From assembly GCA_033063855.1 (NCBI GenBank), contig CP093829.1, forward strand, positions 8,876,243 to 8,940,242: a DNA stretch of 64,000 bases. The letters are read 5' to 3'. The translations under genes were made by a program, and so were the position numbers. Below, piece by piece: positions 45,401-56,588 of the stretch (positions are counted from its first letter, which is position 1; each line of letters starts with the position of its first letter). The notes under the pieces were generated by a model that was given only the letters and a program-made list of their open reading frames with translations, was not told the DNA's origin and ran no database searches. This DNA comes from Smittia aterrima (Eukaryota > Arthropoda > Insecta > Diptera > Chironomidae).

Positions 45401-48400
45401 GTGTTGTCGAAACAACGAAGAATTTTCCTTGTCCCAATTGCACTAATTAAAAGCTGACATGATAGCGATACATGACAGAGCAGATGGTCACATTGTTGAA
45501 TCTAAATTTTTAATCAGAAACCTCAGAGCAAACCTTAGAACAATTTGCATCATGCTCGAGCGTTGAAAACGTAAACGAATTACACGAACGGAGTTTCGAG
45601 AAACTTAACAATAAAGAAAAAAAAAGTTTCGATGCGATAAGAAATTTTCATTCGAAGAGAAAATGAATAAGAGAAAAACTGAGCAAGGGAAAATATCAAA
45701 AACCAAATAAAAGTGAAATAGAAATGCAACTTTCCACAGCAGCGAAGCGATGAAGAGAAATATAATGCAAGAAACATGCAAGAGTCGATTTCGCTTTTCT
45801 CGACTCTCATTTTCATTTTAGAAATGCCATTTTCCCATTTTCACTATCAGCGCTTGCAAAGAGTTCATTGAAGCGTTTCTTTCTTCATTCCATTTCTATG
45901 TGATTCAACCCGACACTAACATCATCATCATCGCCATAACACAGTAATAATCCATCCTTGAACTCAACGAAGAGTGGAAGGAAGAGTCGACTCTACGAGT
46001 TTGGGGGTTGAGAAAGGGAAGAGAATTTTAATGCGGACACTGCACCCAAAAGATTCGACACTAACACGATACTGCATTTTGATGATCCAACTAAGCTTTT
46101 TTTTCCTTCTCCCCAAGAGCTCGGAATCATCTCGTTCACTCGTTCATGTTGAAGACAATCAACCGAAAGCTAAAGGCACGGAATGCGCAGAACGAACAGA
46201 AAAGGAGAGGAACTTTCCACCTACACCAAACGAATGCTCACCCCAAAATGAAAAGAATCTTTTCGATGGGGAAATGCTTGGTGTGAGGAAATCGAATCGA
46301 CTAGACATTTTTTTCTTTTTCTCCCTCATTTCACTCTTTGTACGGAGAAAGTCAAGGGGTGGAATGTATTTTGCGCCATTGTCGTCACACTATCAGTTGG
46401 TCGATAAAGTCGTCTGTGTGAGTAGGAACGAACCATTTCTATCGCTCGCTTGAGCGAACCACCCCGTAACCTTTATTTTTCCTTTCCGTCGACAACGATT
46501 TCATTTTCCATTCTGATAGTGAAACTGAATTTTCTTCTCGAGCGAATCTAAGGAACTGGGAATGGGGTTGGAAGCTCTTTTTTCGTAAGCTACGAGAGAA
46601 TGGAAATGTTAAGTTGTTAGGAAAATATCTAATAAAAAAGAAAACTAAAATATAGTGTTACGATAACATCTTCGAAAAGATTTTTTTTCGCTTCACTTAA
46701 GAGCTCTTTGTCTGCTTCTTCTCGTCGCTCAATATTTCGGAGAACTTTTTCACAGACTTCATTAAAAGGAATTTTATTACTTTACGTTTTCATTTTGAAG
46801 TAAAGTTCACGACGATTGATTGAGAAATGTTTCCGTAAAGATTTCATTTTGGAAATGTCAAAATATTTTCTTTCAAATCATTTAAGCTGAAGCCTCATTG
46901 AATAAGTTAGTCGACGGTGCTTTCAGACGAGTAATAAAAAATGTGATTCATTAGACATTTTTGTGTTTTCCGGTCATTCGTTGAAAAGGAAATTGATTTA
47001 AGCTGAGAAATGTGAGATTATTGAAGCAATGTCCGCAAACGATCAGATTAAAACACACAAAGGTGAGAGTGACTCCATCAACATTCGCACAACAAGCTAT
47101 GAGAAGCATCATCCGTAAGTGTTGCAGAATTTCCGCTTTCAGTAACAAAAAACTGCCGTATAATTATGAGAGAAAAAACGACTCGAATCCGAAGCAAGTG
47201 GGTCAAGGCTGGACTGGTTGAAATACATTCAACAACTTCATTGGAGAGCAGCATGTAGCGAAACGAGTCGTTGAGGTTTTTATTTAGATATTTGCATCGA
47301 TTTTGCGAGGAATGAACGCAACATGTTCGAGAAGGTAAAGCCGCTACTTTCACTTCCGCTCAATAAGTCTTTGAATCATTTACTTTAAACGACTAGACAT
47401 TTGAGAAGAGACTTGATTAGCTTTTCTCAAAATTTAGGCTAAATCGAAACGGAAAATTGTTTTCATTATTTATTAACTGTTCAGACGTCATATGCAATCA
47501 AAGGAACAACAGAAGGCGAATAATTCCTCTTCTTCGCAGATGCCAAAATGTTTTCGTCGATGACTCACGACGATGTAAATAAATAAACGGATATTTAACT
47601 GCTGAAGCAGCTTGCCAACACCTTATAACATAAATAGCGATAAGTTCAATGAATTTCGAGGAATGACAAAAAATTTGCACCTCAAGTGACATTTTTTTTC
47701 CGCTGCGTTTACTCAAATGGAAATATTTAACTTTTCGAATATTGTGACAACAAAGTATTGAATTGGTTTATGAAAGAACTTTCAAGAATTTCTTCTTTTT
47801 GAATGTACCAAAACTTTGTATAACTTTGAATATCGACCGAAAGCTGTTTTTTGTTTATTTTTGATAATTAAAAAGTAAAAAAATATTGCGGAAACATTTG
47901 AAGATCGAATGAAAGACAAATGATGAAATAATTTTTGTTGTCATCTAAGACTTTGCTTAGCTGCTTAGTTCTAGTCAAGGAACAAAGATTTTAAATTTTT
48001 CTACAAGAGCGTAACAGTTTTTTTTGTCGTCGCTGTTTGCGCAAGAACCAAAAACTTTTCGAGTCTCTCAATCGGTTACAAATTTTGCATAAAGTACGTG
48101 CTCGGCAAACTGAAATAATCAACAACAACGGCAGTTTCGATTTCGCAGCCGACATCGATTTCTTTCGGTCAAACTCTCACTTATTAATGAAATTGATTAA
48201 TCATCATTAAAGTAACAGCAATGACAATATTTCCTTGGGCCTTGTTAAGAATAATTATGCTAATGCGATGGAAATTGGAAATGCGAGAAGCGTCACAAAA
48301 GATTTGCATTAAAAGGATCATTATCCTTTCTTGTTTTATCTTCAACAGGTATTTTCTAAACATCTCAAGAGATATTAATCTCTCAAGCCATGCAAGTGAA

Positions 48401-51400
48401 TCATCAGCAATTTCCGTGCCTCATGTTGCAAACTAAAATATCAACATGTCGTTTACGACTTCATTTCTCGTGTCTTTTAAATGTCAAGTTGTCGGTAATG
48501 AGAAAATTTTATAAATCATCGTAAATTATTCGTCAGAAGTTGCTGCGCCGACCCAAAAAGTCTTTTGATTCAAGGTTTGAGATTAAAAGAAAAGTTAGAG
48601 TCTCATCTGGACTCAAATTGAATTAAAGAGAAAATCAATTTCCCTCAGAGATTCTTGTTCTGTTTGATGAAGGTCGATATGTGACCGCTTCTCTCGTTCC
48701 CATTAGACTCTGTGTAATAAGTGAAATGGAAAATGTCACATGCAAGAGAATTGATCGATATTCGGCTGTCAATTTATCTTCTATCAAAACACGGCATGTT
48801 TGCCTATCTCGTCGTGGAAATCGATGTTCAAAGTGAAGCTTCGAGCTTCTGTAAGTTCGAAAGTGACGATGACTGAAAAAAAAATCTCAAATGCAAATTG
48901 CAATCTGAGATAAGTCTCCCTCGAGGCTGCAAAAACGAAGAACGTCCATTTTTTAGTTTTGATAATTGGCGAATCTATAAAACTTCTTGAGCTCTTGACG
49001 TGTCCCATTTACCTCATTTCAAGTATTAAATTGAAAAATTATTATTGCCATTGTTATTGCTTCGTAGATACTTTCATTTATTTCCTTTGCTGCAGTTTTT
49101 CTTCGTCTTGTTCGCACAGTAATTTATATTCTAGTCTTTTCCGCTTCTTCGCTTGCTGCTGTCTCATTGAGACCGTCTCAACTTCGTGTTTTTAAATGAA
49201 TTTTTATTCCCCACACAGATGAATACGAAACAACTTTAAAATGAAGTGAAGTGACTCGTGAATGTACTTGAATTGCCTCCATGTGTTACGTTCTCCTCTC
49301 GTTTCTCGCTTCGCGATTGTTTTCTTTTTGCATTTTTTTTTTGTTTTTTTGGGATGCACATGCTACTGGCGTTTAGAAGAAGTTAATGGAAATATTGAAA
49401 ATTTCCAAAGAATTTCTTGAATCAAGAGTTGACACAGAAAAACCGCGATCGAGTGTGCAAGAGAGAAAAATGAAAGTCGTCACATCCAAAACAAGAAGTT
49501 ACACACGAAGAAAAGATTGAACGGAGACTATTAAAATGGAGAATAATTACATGAAATGAAAAGCGAAAACGAACAGAAATTTCGTAATATCAGAGACGAG
49601 TTTCAAGTGAAATGAAAGACACGGGCAGAAATGTTTAAAAATACATTAACAGGCGCGCAAAAAAAAATTGGGGTTATGTAACGAGGCCCGCGAGACGTAA
49701 AGAAAATCAAGAAAGAGAAGAGAAGAAAACAATTTCGGATCAAGCTGCGTATGGTCCTCATTGTCTTCGAATTAAAAATTCGCGGTTATTGTGGGTGCGC
49801 ACTTTGACAATTATTGTTACAAGACCCGATTCGGTGAGAGCTAAATTTTCATTAAGAGTTGAAACATTATTCAAAAGCAAAAAAAGTGTAAACGCCTCAA
49901 TTTGTGACACGTTTCAGGCTTGTAACTCGATTCGCTAGAGAGTCAACAGCGAAGACCTTCACCCATTCACCTTCGTTCGCTTGGTCATTTTCCGCGTTGA
50001 TACGAAAGAGCTTTCGCTCTGCAGATTCTGAATCAACTTCTAAATAGAATTTAAAGCAATTTGCTCCAAAACATTTTTCGGTAAACAATTTCCTTTATTG
50101 TGTAAAAACTTCTTTTTTTCCGTGGCTTATTTAAATTGCTGATTTGAACCGTTGTTTTCTGATTTGATTCTCTCTCTCTACACAGTTTCATTGTTCCTAA
50201 TTTCATCTTGTGCAATCGATGTGCTTAACGCCTGGATGATGAAGTTGAGAAATCAAAATTAGTTTTGTTTCTTTTTTTTCGCACGGTGGCGGTTTGTTTT
50301 GGTTTTTTTAGAAATTCAACCTTCCTCCCATTTAAGTTCGGCTACCGCGTTAAGACCTTAGCGATTGCATTAGCTGAACGTGCGGTTTGTGCGCGATAAA
50401 TCTTTCGAATTTTAATTATCTATTATGAGAGAAGAATTAAGAGAATGCATTCGCCGAAAGTCGGAGATTTTATGACAGGACAGTTAGTTACATAACTTTA
50501 CATTTTATGCTCAGCAATTGAGGATTGCTTTACGTTGCAGTTAAGTCGTAAAACGAGAAGCGGAAAGATCTTAAAGAAGAGCAAAGGACTTGGCAACCGA
50601 AGGGCTTTCCCTTATCTAAGATCAATTCGTTGCTCATTCGATGATTTCCGATTTCAGTAAAAAGCCCTAAAATTCTTGTTGTTCTCTTCGAGAGACCTTC
50701 TGTATGTACATGACCCAAATCGAACGGTAATTTTTGGCAAGCAACTGTTAAATTGTAAAGTGGCCACCTATTTCTTTCCCTCTTGCACATTTTCGAATTG
50801 TTTTTTTTTAAATACTTCGATGCAACACACAAAAATATTGGATGCGAATGGTTTGAAGAAAGCGACGAAGAAATTTCACAATTTGTTTCGTTTTGATTTG
50901 ACATTTAAGTCTTCATAACCGGCAGCCGCTTACAAATCAAATCAAATCGCGAAAGGATTTCCAGAAAAATCTTTTTGTAATTTAATTTAGTTTGACAAAA
51001 ACGACAAACCTCGCCGATGATCATTTTCCATTTTATTTATGCATAAACATCAACAGCATTTCGATGCGAACAAAAACAACTAAGTAGAAAAATCTTTTTT
51101 TAACTGCTACGTGGCGACCTTGTCCTGAATTGTGGCTCAGTGTTCCTCAGCCAAGCAAGCTTTCAAAGCGTTCACTCACACGACTTGAACATTTTTACCA
51201 TTTACGTTCGATATTAAACGTCAGCTACACGACATCAATAAAATGAGCACTAAAGATGAAAGGATTTTACTTAAAGGCTCGTTCGTACAGCTTTGTGATG
51301 TAATACTCTTTATACTCTGTTGCCAATTCTCGAGTAATAATTCAAGCAGTGTCGGCTCTTGTGCAATTTGTTTATTTAAAAGCCTCGCCGTGTTGGTTCT

Positions 51401-54400
51401 TCCCGATTGACGCATTTACAATCCAAACAACGACCATGGCCTATCCAACAAATCTGAGTCGTCTTCTTGTAAAAAGAAATACATTTCACGCTTCATCTCT
51501 CATAAGCAGCAGCTAGAGAAAGATAATCTAGAATTGATTTCTCAATTCATCCCACGTTGAATAATTTTTCTTTCGCTTTTTCCCGGTCTCGACGAAGAAG
51601 GCAAAGTAGCTTCCGAGAAATTGTTTCGAGTTATCTCAAACACACGAAAATATTTCTCGTGATTATGCTCATGAAACATAGATTCGTCTCATGTTATTCA
51701 ACCGCTTGAAGGATCCATCTCCGAAAACCCAAAAATCATGCGAAAACATTTGCTTCTAAACATTTCAAAATATTCATTTCTCGGGGTTGTGACTTTTATT
51801 TTTACGTTTTTTCCTTCGTTCCAGATGAGAGAAGAAATCACATTACGCACGTATCCTTGTGGAGAGAAGAAAGGCAGAATGTCTGATCGTAAAATTGAAG
51901 ATGACTACTCGCATACCTGTTGCTCATCCCAGTCAGCAATAATAAATATTTCAAGCGGCTTCTCGTTTTTTATTTAAAATACAAATTTTTTGTTTTCGGT
52001 TTTTTGATTGAAAGAAAGTCTACCACGAAAATCTAAATATCTCCAACGAAAGCCAACACGTGTGATAATGAAAAATCTCTTTAAATTTCTCTAAAACATT
52101 TGCCAAAAGACGTTTAAAGCAAACGAGCGAAAAGAAAGAAAGAGTTTTGAAGTTAACTGTAAAGTGCATTCAATGCATTTCTCATCAAGTTTCCAATGCG
52201 CACGCAACATGAGCTTTGAAAAGTGAAATATCTTTTCATGCTCTATTTGCGAAGACAACAGGCGAAACAATTGGAAAGAGAAAAAGTCTTGCAAAGCGAA
52301 TACCGAAGAGAAGGAAACCGCAAGAAAGTCTCGATCATCGAATCAAGATAAAAATCTCTTTTTTTTGCTTTGCTAGGATTTTCCGCAGTAAGTGTACTCA
52401 GGTAAACACAGGACACATCCTTTGATAGCGGAGACGACGCTTGCGGTTTTCTATTATGAAATATCTTCAGCTTCAATTGAGATGTGAGCAACGAATGGAA
52501 AGTATCAGATTTCGTCTCGAAACGAAGGAAGCGAATTCTTCACGGGTCGATTTCATCTTTGCGAAGGTGGATGAGAAGGTTACTAAAGGTGTCAGTGATA
52601 AAACAATTAAACTGAAGCGAGCGCGGTAGTTAAAAAATAATTTTGATTGCCCGGAATAAAAATAAATAAAATTTTAATTTTTTTTGTTTATCAGACATCT
52701 TTTCGCCTTCGTGAAGCATATTTGGATACGCGGCCGGCACGAGAGTGTGGATGAATCAAGATGACTATTGTGGACGTAAAACGAACGAGTGTATACACTT
52801 TTTTCGTTATGTAAACTTCAGTTCGACACAGGGGCGAGCAAAGTAAAAGTAAAGTCTGAAAAATCGATAAATCAAGCGGTCGCAAAACTTTTTCTCTCTC
52901 TCGGTCGTTAAAATTGAAATATTTTTTTGTCGTAATTACTTCTTCAGTTTGCGCTTCCTCCTCAATTCAAACTCCCCCAATCAATTCACGTAACCTTGAA
53001 CTTGAGACAGTTCTCGAATTTATTTCTTGTGAGTTTTAAAACATAAACAGAAGAAAAGATTACAAGATCCATCTGCTGAGAGTATGCGAAGAATTTACTT
53101 TAAAATTATAAAACTCGATACGGGCAGTTTCTAGTTCAAAATGCAGGTTTATGGAAGTACATTACGATTAAACCGCAAAACAACCGGATTTTATTCATTT
53201 CTATTCATTTCCACGTTCACTGACACATCACATCAGTTGTGTGGATATTTAGTTAGCTCAGGAAATATTCAAGTGTTCGCGACGAACGGTGAATTCGTGG
53301 CCGCTTTGTGAGAAACTACTGTTTCTGAAAAAAGTTTAGTTTAAGTACTTTAAATTATAATTGAAGAGCAGAGTTCAGTTTGAGATTCGGATCCGCGACA
53401 AGTTTTTTGCATTTCGCTTTTAATTTATGCAATAACATAAAAAAAAGTTCTAAGCGGCTTTGATATTTCCGCGTATCGAAGATTCTAAGTCAAACTCGTG
53501 AGTCACTCGTGAAATGTTTATTTTATCGATTGATTATCGTTTACCGTCAGAGCTATTGTCATCGTCGCTTTCTCGAATCGTGTATCAATTTGTCGATTGA
53601 AATAAAATAACCGAAAAAACAGAAACAGAACAGAACACATCTGAGAGGCAATAAATTATATGTAGACGAACGACTCCCTCTCGCTCGTAAGTATGAACTG
53701 ATTGGACAAAAAATACATCAAAGCCACTTATCGTGATTCAAATAGAAAGGTGAATCTAAATATTTAACCTGCCACGCTGTCGCTGCAAGTTGAAGCTTTA
53801 GGAAATCATTAAATTGAAATCATTTTGCATCCTCAATCTTTCAATCGGCCAAACAAAATCTTTGATAAGTTCAGTCATCGAAAAATAAACGAAAAAAGAA
53901 AACATCAAGAACAGAAATCGCTGTGACCCCAATTCGAAGCTCTGTGACTGCAGTTTGCAATTTCAATATCAATCGGAACGTAATTACATAGCTCGCTCGG
54001 TGTTTTATTGATGTAAAGTGACACCTGAATCTAGTTTTTCATTTCTATTTCGCTTTAGTTGGGCCAACGTTCGAATCGAATGGAGAAATGAATCGATTTA
54101 AAAAGCCTGAAGGAAGAAAGTGCCCTTCGACTCAATCAGTCAAAAGTACTTCTTACCCCCGACCTAGCAGATGTATTGTACATCAAATAAAAAAAAGGAG
54201 AAAAAGCCTTTTCTCTCATGAGAATTAGGTCATCGTCTCAAGAACGAAACTTTGTTTCTTAAAAAATCAAAAATTGATTTTTCGTGATGCAATAAGAAAA
54301 TAATTTGATTTGATTTGATTTTGGAACTCACAATATCTCTTCATGAGACTCTTCTTGTAGGCGCGTCCTTCGTTACCGCGACCCTCTTCGCACAATCCAG

Positions 54401-54959
54401 TTGAGTCATCAGAGTCTGTGCCAGAATCGGTTCTACCTCTTCTCTTCTTCGATCCCATCGAAAGGTCGAGTGGCGCGTCTTCGTCCGCTTCTTCTGACGT
54501 TTCGCATTGTTCATCTGCGACATTTGTGAATTTCTTATCATCGTCCACCTCAATCCCGTGGCTGTAGAGCTTGAGAATCTGAGGCCGATGGCTGAGAACA
54601 CTTGCCTCCATTGACATTCGTCTTCGTTCGTGATTCACTCGCATGTCTTCCTCGCTTAGCGATCGTTTGATTAGGTGATGTTCAAATGTCGATTTTGAGT
54701 GGCTCATGAGAGAGGTGGGAGAATGTGATCGAACGGGTGAAGTGGAACGTGAGAGGCTACGTCTCCTGACATGTCTTACGTAATCTATCGACTCTTTCCG
54801 ATATGACATCTCAACAGGACTCATCGATCGCTTCAACCGAGATTCATTATTTTGTGAGCTCCCGAAATGCTGGGAAATGTGTTGATATGCCAACATTGCG
54901 TCGTTCTCTTTCCTTTCTCGTGTCTCGTTTATTATTAATTTCGATTTATGATCCTTCAG
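33471..54959 (-). CDS. Eip74EF: Ecdysone-induced ETS transcription factor E74 (5' end incomplete)
   Basis: Visible coding exons on the minus strand: 54959-54332, 44465-44247, 41435-41184, 34165-33471. The last exon carries the ETS domain (about 33772-33515) with TTYLWEFLLKLLQDREYCP, KLWGMHKNKPDMNYETM and the recognition helix GRALRYYYQRG. It ends VDVPKDIIEID, the E74 signature. Exon 41435 has LPPSPADSGVSDVDSSSS, also E74-like. Exon 44465 is Pro/Gln/His-rich. Exon 54959 has an Arg/Ser stretch (RRRSLSRSTSPVRSHSP) and the motif PLDLS. Junction phases are all 1 and consistent. In Drosophila E74 is a primary ecdysone-response gene with A and B isoforms differing at the N-terminus. Here the first exon either starts at the ATG at 54896 (576 aa) or is entered by splicing at 54959 after an unseen exon. 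A basic patch (KKPKKPKLEMGVKRKSR) precedes the ETS domain. Confidence 0.88.
34166..41183 (-). other. Eip74EF intron before the ETS exon
   Basis: 7.0-kb intron (donor CTCAT|GTAAGTC at 41184/41183, acceptor CATTCCAG at 34166). Many short open frames appear on both strands, but none has domain-like composition. It holds a GA-repeat at 35602-35622 in a relatively CpG-containing stretch (about 35000-36250). This stretch is the best guess for an enhancer or internal promoter here. Confidence 0.55.
35602..35622 (+). repeat. GA-repeat tract
   Basis: Run of GAGAG units (gtgagagagagggagagaga) in the Eip74EF intron. In flies such runs bind GAGA factor at promoters and enhancers. Here that is inference. 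Confidence 0.6.
41436..44246 (-). other. Eip74EF intron between the two Pro/Gln-rich exons
   Basis: 2.8-kb intron (donor AGCACAG|GTAAGC at 44247/44246, acceptor TTCTTTCAG at 41436). No coding frame or repeat family recognised. Confidence 0.6.
45862..45874 (+). promoter_or_regulatory. Candidate ecdysone response element
   Basis: AGTTCATTGAAGC, 12 of 13 positions of the EcR/USP consensus, inside the large Eip74EF intron. Confidence 0.3.
47643..47655 (+). promoter_or_regulatory. Candidate ecdysone response element
   Basis: AGTTCAATGAATT, 12 of 13 positions of the consensus, inside the large Eip74EF intron. The same word occurs at 23711 outside this gene, so specificity is low. Confidence 0.25.
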
Positions 54960-56568
54960 CTGTTCAACTCAATAAATTATTTATCTAAATGAGCTTTCGC
55001 AAGCATTGTTCAAAATTGTTCTAAATAGCTTTGCACTTGCACTTTTTTTTCTTTGTTTGTTTGTTGCAGTTTTTATTTGATTTAATAATTTTTATCTCTT
55101 CTCGTAAGAATTTTCTCTTCTTTCTCGCTCACGTGCCGCTAAGGCACTTTTACTTTCTTATTCCGCTCATATCCGTTTGCACTTTGTATTTCTTTATCGT
55201 CGAGTAAACCTGAGACTCAATTTGTAGCTTTTTTTCTTTGAACAAGGAAACCGGAAAACCCTTTTCCTGATGCAAATGGACGAAATTTGATGACAACTCT
55301 TATTTCGTTTCGTCACTAATTTTCTTCTAAATGTTTTTTAGTTCTAAATATAAAATGTGTTTAATTTCTGATAAATAAATTTTTTTAATTAAAAACTTTA
55401 ACTTTTTTATTTATTTTTTCGGAGGACAAAAGTCTTTTTCTTTGAGGTAGTAGTGTTTGTGTATTTAATTAATTATGCAATTTCAGTTAACACTTCTCGT
55501 CGACTTTTCCCTTCAGCAGATAAGAAATAACTTCACTTCTCGTTTCGCACAAACTGTCTGATATTTCACTGAAGTGAGCACTCACGAAAATATCTCGTGC
55601 CGTCGAAAGTGATAATGAAAAATACTGTTTCTTTCTTTTGTAATCTTTTTTTGAATTCTGTGGTAAAATTAACGAGAATTAAATATTTTTATTTTGTGTT
55701 ATTTTCCTTTCTCAGAAGCGAGTAAAGGTTTTTGTCAAATATATTTTTTTTTCTTTTTGTTGGTGACGAAAAAAAGAAACGCGTGTTTCCACTATCCGTA
55801 CTTGTTTCGGAATGAATGAATCGCTTGAATACAAGAACGAAAATTTTGTACCGACCTTCCTCTACTTCTGTGCAACACACTCTCACAGTCGAAGCACAGT
55901 CAATGCTTAACACGAGAGTAAACACGAGTGTAAACTCATATGCACAACCCGAAGCATACATCCACACAATAAGATTCGTATTGGATTTATGTGAGGCAGC
56001 AGAAGCATTTGATTAAACCGTTCAGACGTTGTCTCGTACCTACACAGCTCTACGTCTTCGTCTGTAGAGGAATTTCCCGCGTTTCGTTTGTATCAGTTCA
56101 AATACTTTCAAATAAATGTTTTTACACTCATCCATCGTACATTGCGAAATCCCGACGTCGCGAAAAAAAGAAAAGTGAAATAAAAACAAATTGATTTCGT
56201 TTTCGTTTGGAACATATGAAAAAGCTTGAATGTGTTCAAACAGAACTTCAGACAGCCAGTCGTGTTGTAATACAATCAAGCGCGCGGGATGATAGAGAGA
56301 AGAAGAAGAAGCAGAAAAGCACACAATTGCTTACATTAACAAGCAAGCTATAGAGCAAGCTCAAGAGTCTCGAGAATTTTTAATCAGATATTTCCGAAAA
56401 ATAAGAGCATTTCATTGCTTAGTAGCGGTGTTGGTAAACGAGCGTCGCTCGATACGATTTTTCATAAAGCAGAAAAGCGAATTTTTCGTTTGAGTGCAGT
56501 CGATGAGGACGAGGGAAAATTCCGAGCCACCCGAGACAGAGTGAAGGACGATAGATTGGGTAGAGTAA

Positions 56569-56588
56569 GAGAGAGAGAGAGCGAGGGA
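56569..56588 (+). repeat. GA-repeat tract
   Basis: Twenty bases of GA repeats, ending gcgaggga, upstream of the visible Eip74EF exons. Possible GAGA-factor platform. Confidence 0.6.

Larger units (their letters stand above)
44466..54331 (-). other. Large Eip74EF intron
   Basis: 9.9-kb intron (donor GATATT|GTGAGT at 54332/54331, acceptor ATTTACAG at 44466). It contains two of the three candidate ecdysone-receptor-like half-site pairs listed below and many AT-rich tracts. No supported gene on either strand. Confidence 0.55.

Noticed and set aside
45974..46453. 159-aa open frame on plus strand inside the Eip74EF intron
   Set aside because: No domain-like pattern, low-complexity Lys/Glu and Phe runs, no splice partners. 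It is open by chance.
47165..47185. gactcgaatccga, resembling a tRNA T-arm
   Set aside because: No matching acceptor stem, D-arm or B-box spacing around it.
49897..50088. 63-aa minus-strand frame that looked like a possible extra Eip74EF exon
   Set aside because: Amino-acid composition is plausible, but no good acceptor and donor frame it in the needed phase.
55400..55540. let-7 family microRNA gene
   Set aside because: The seed string is present, but the flanks do not form a convincing 60-80 nt hairpin by eye.
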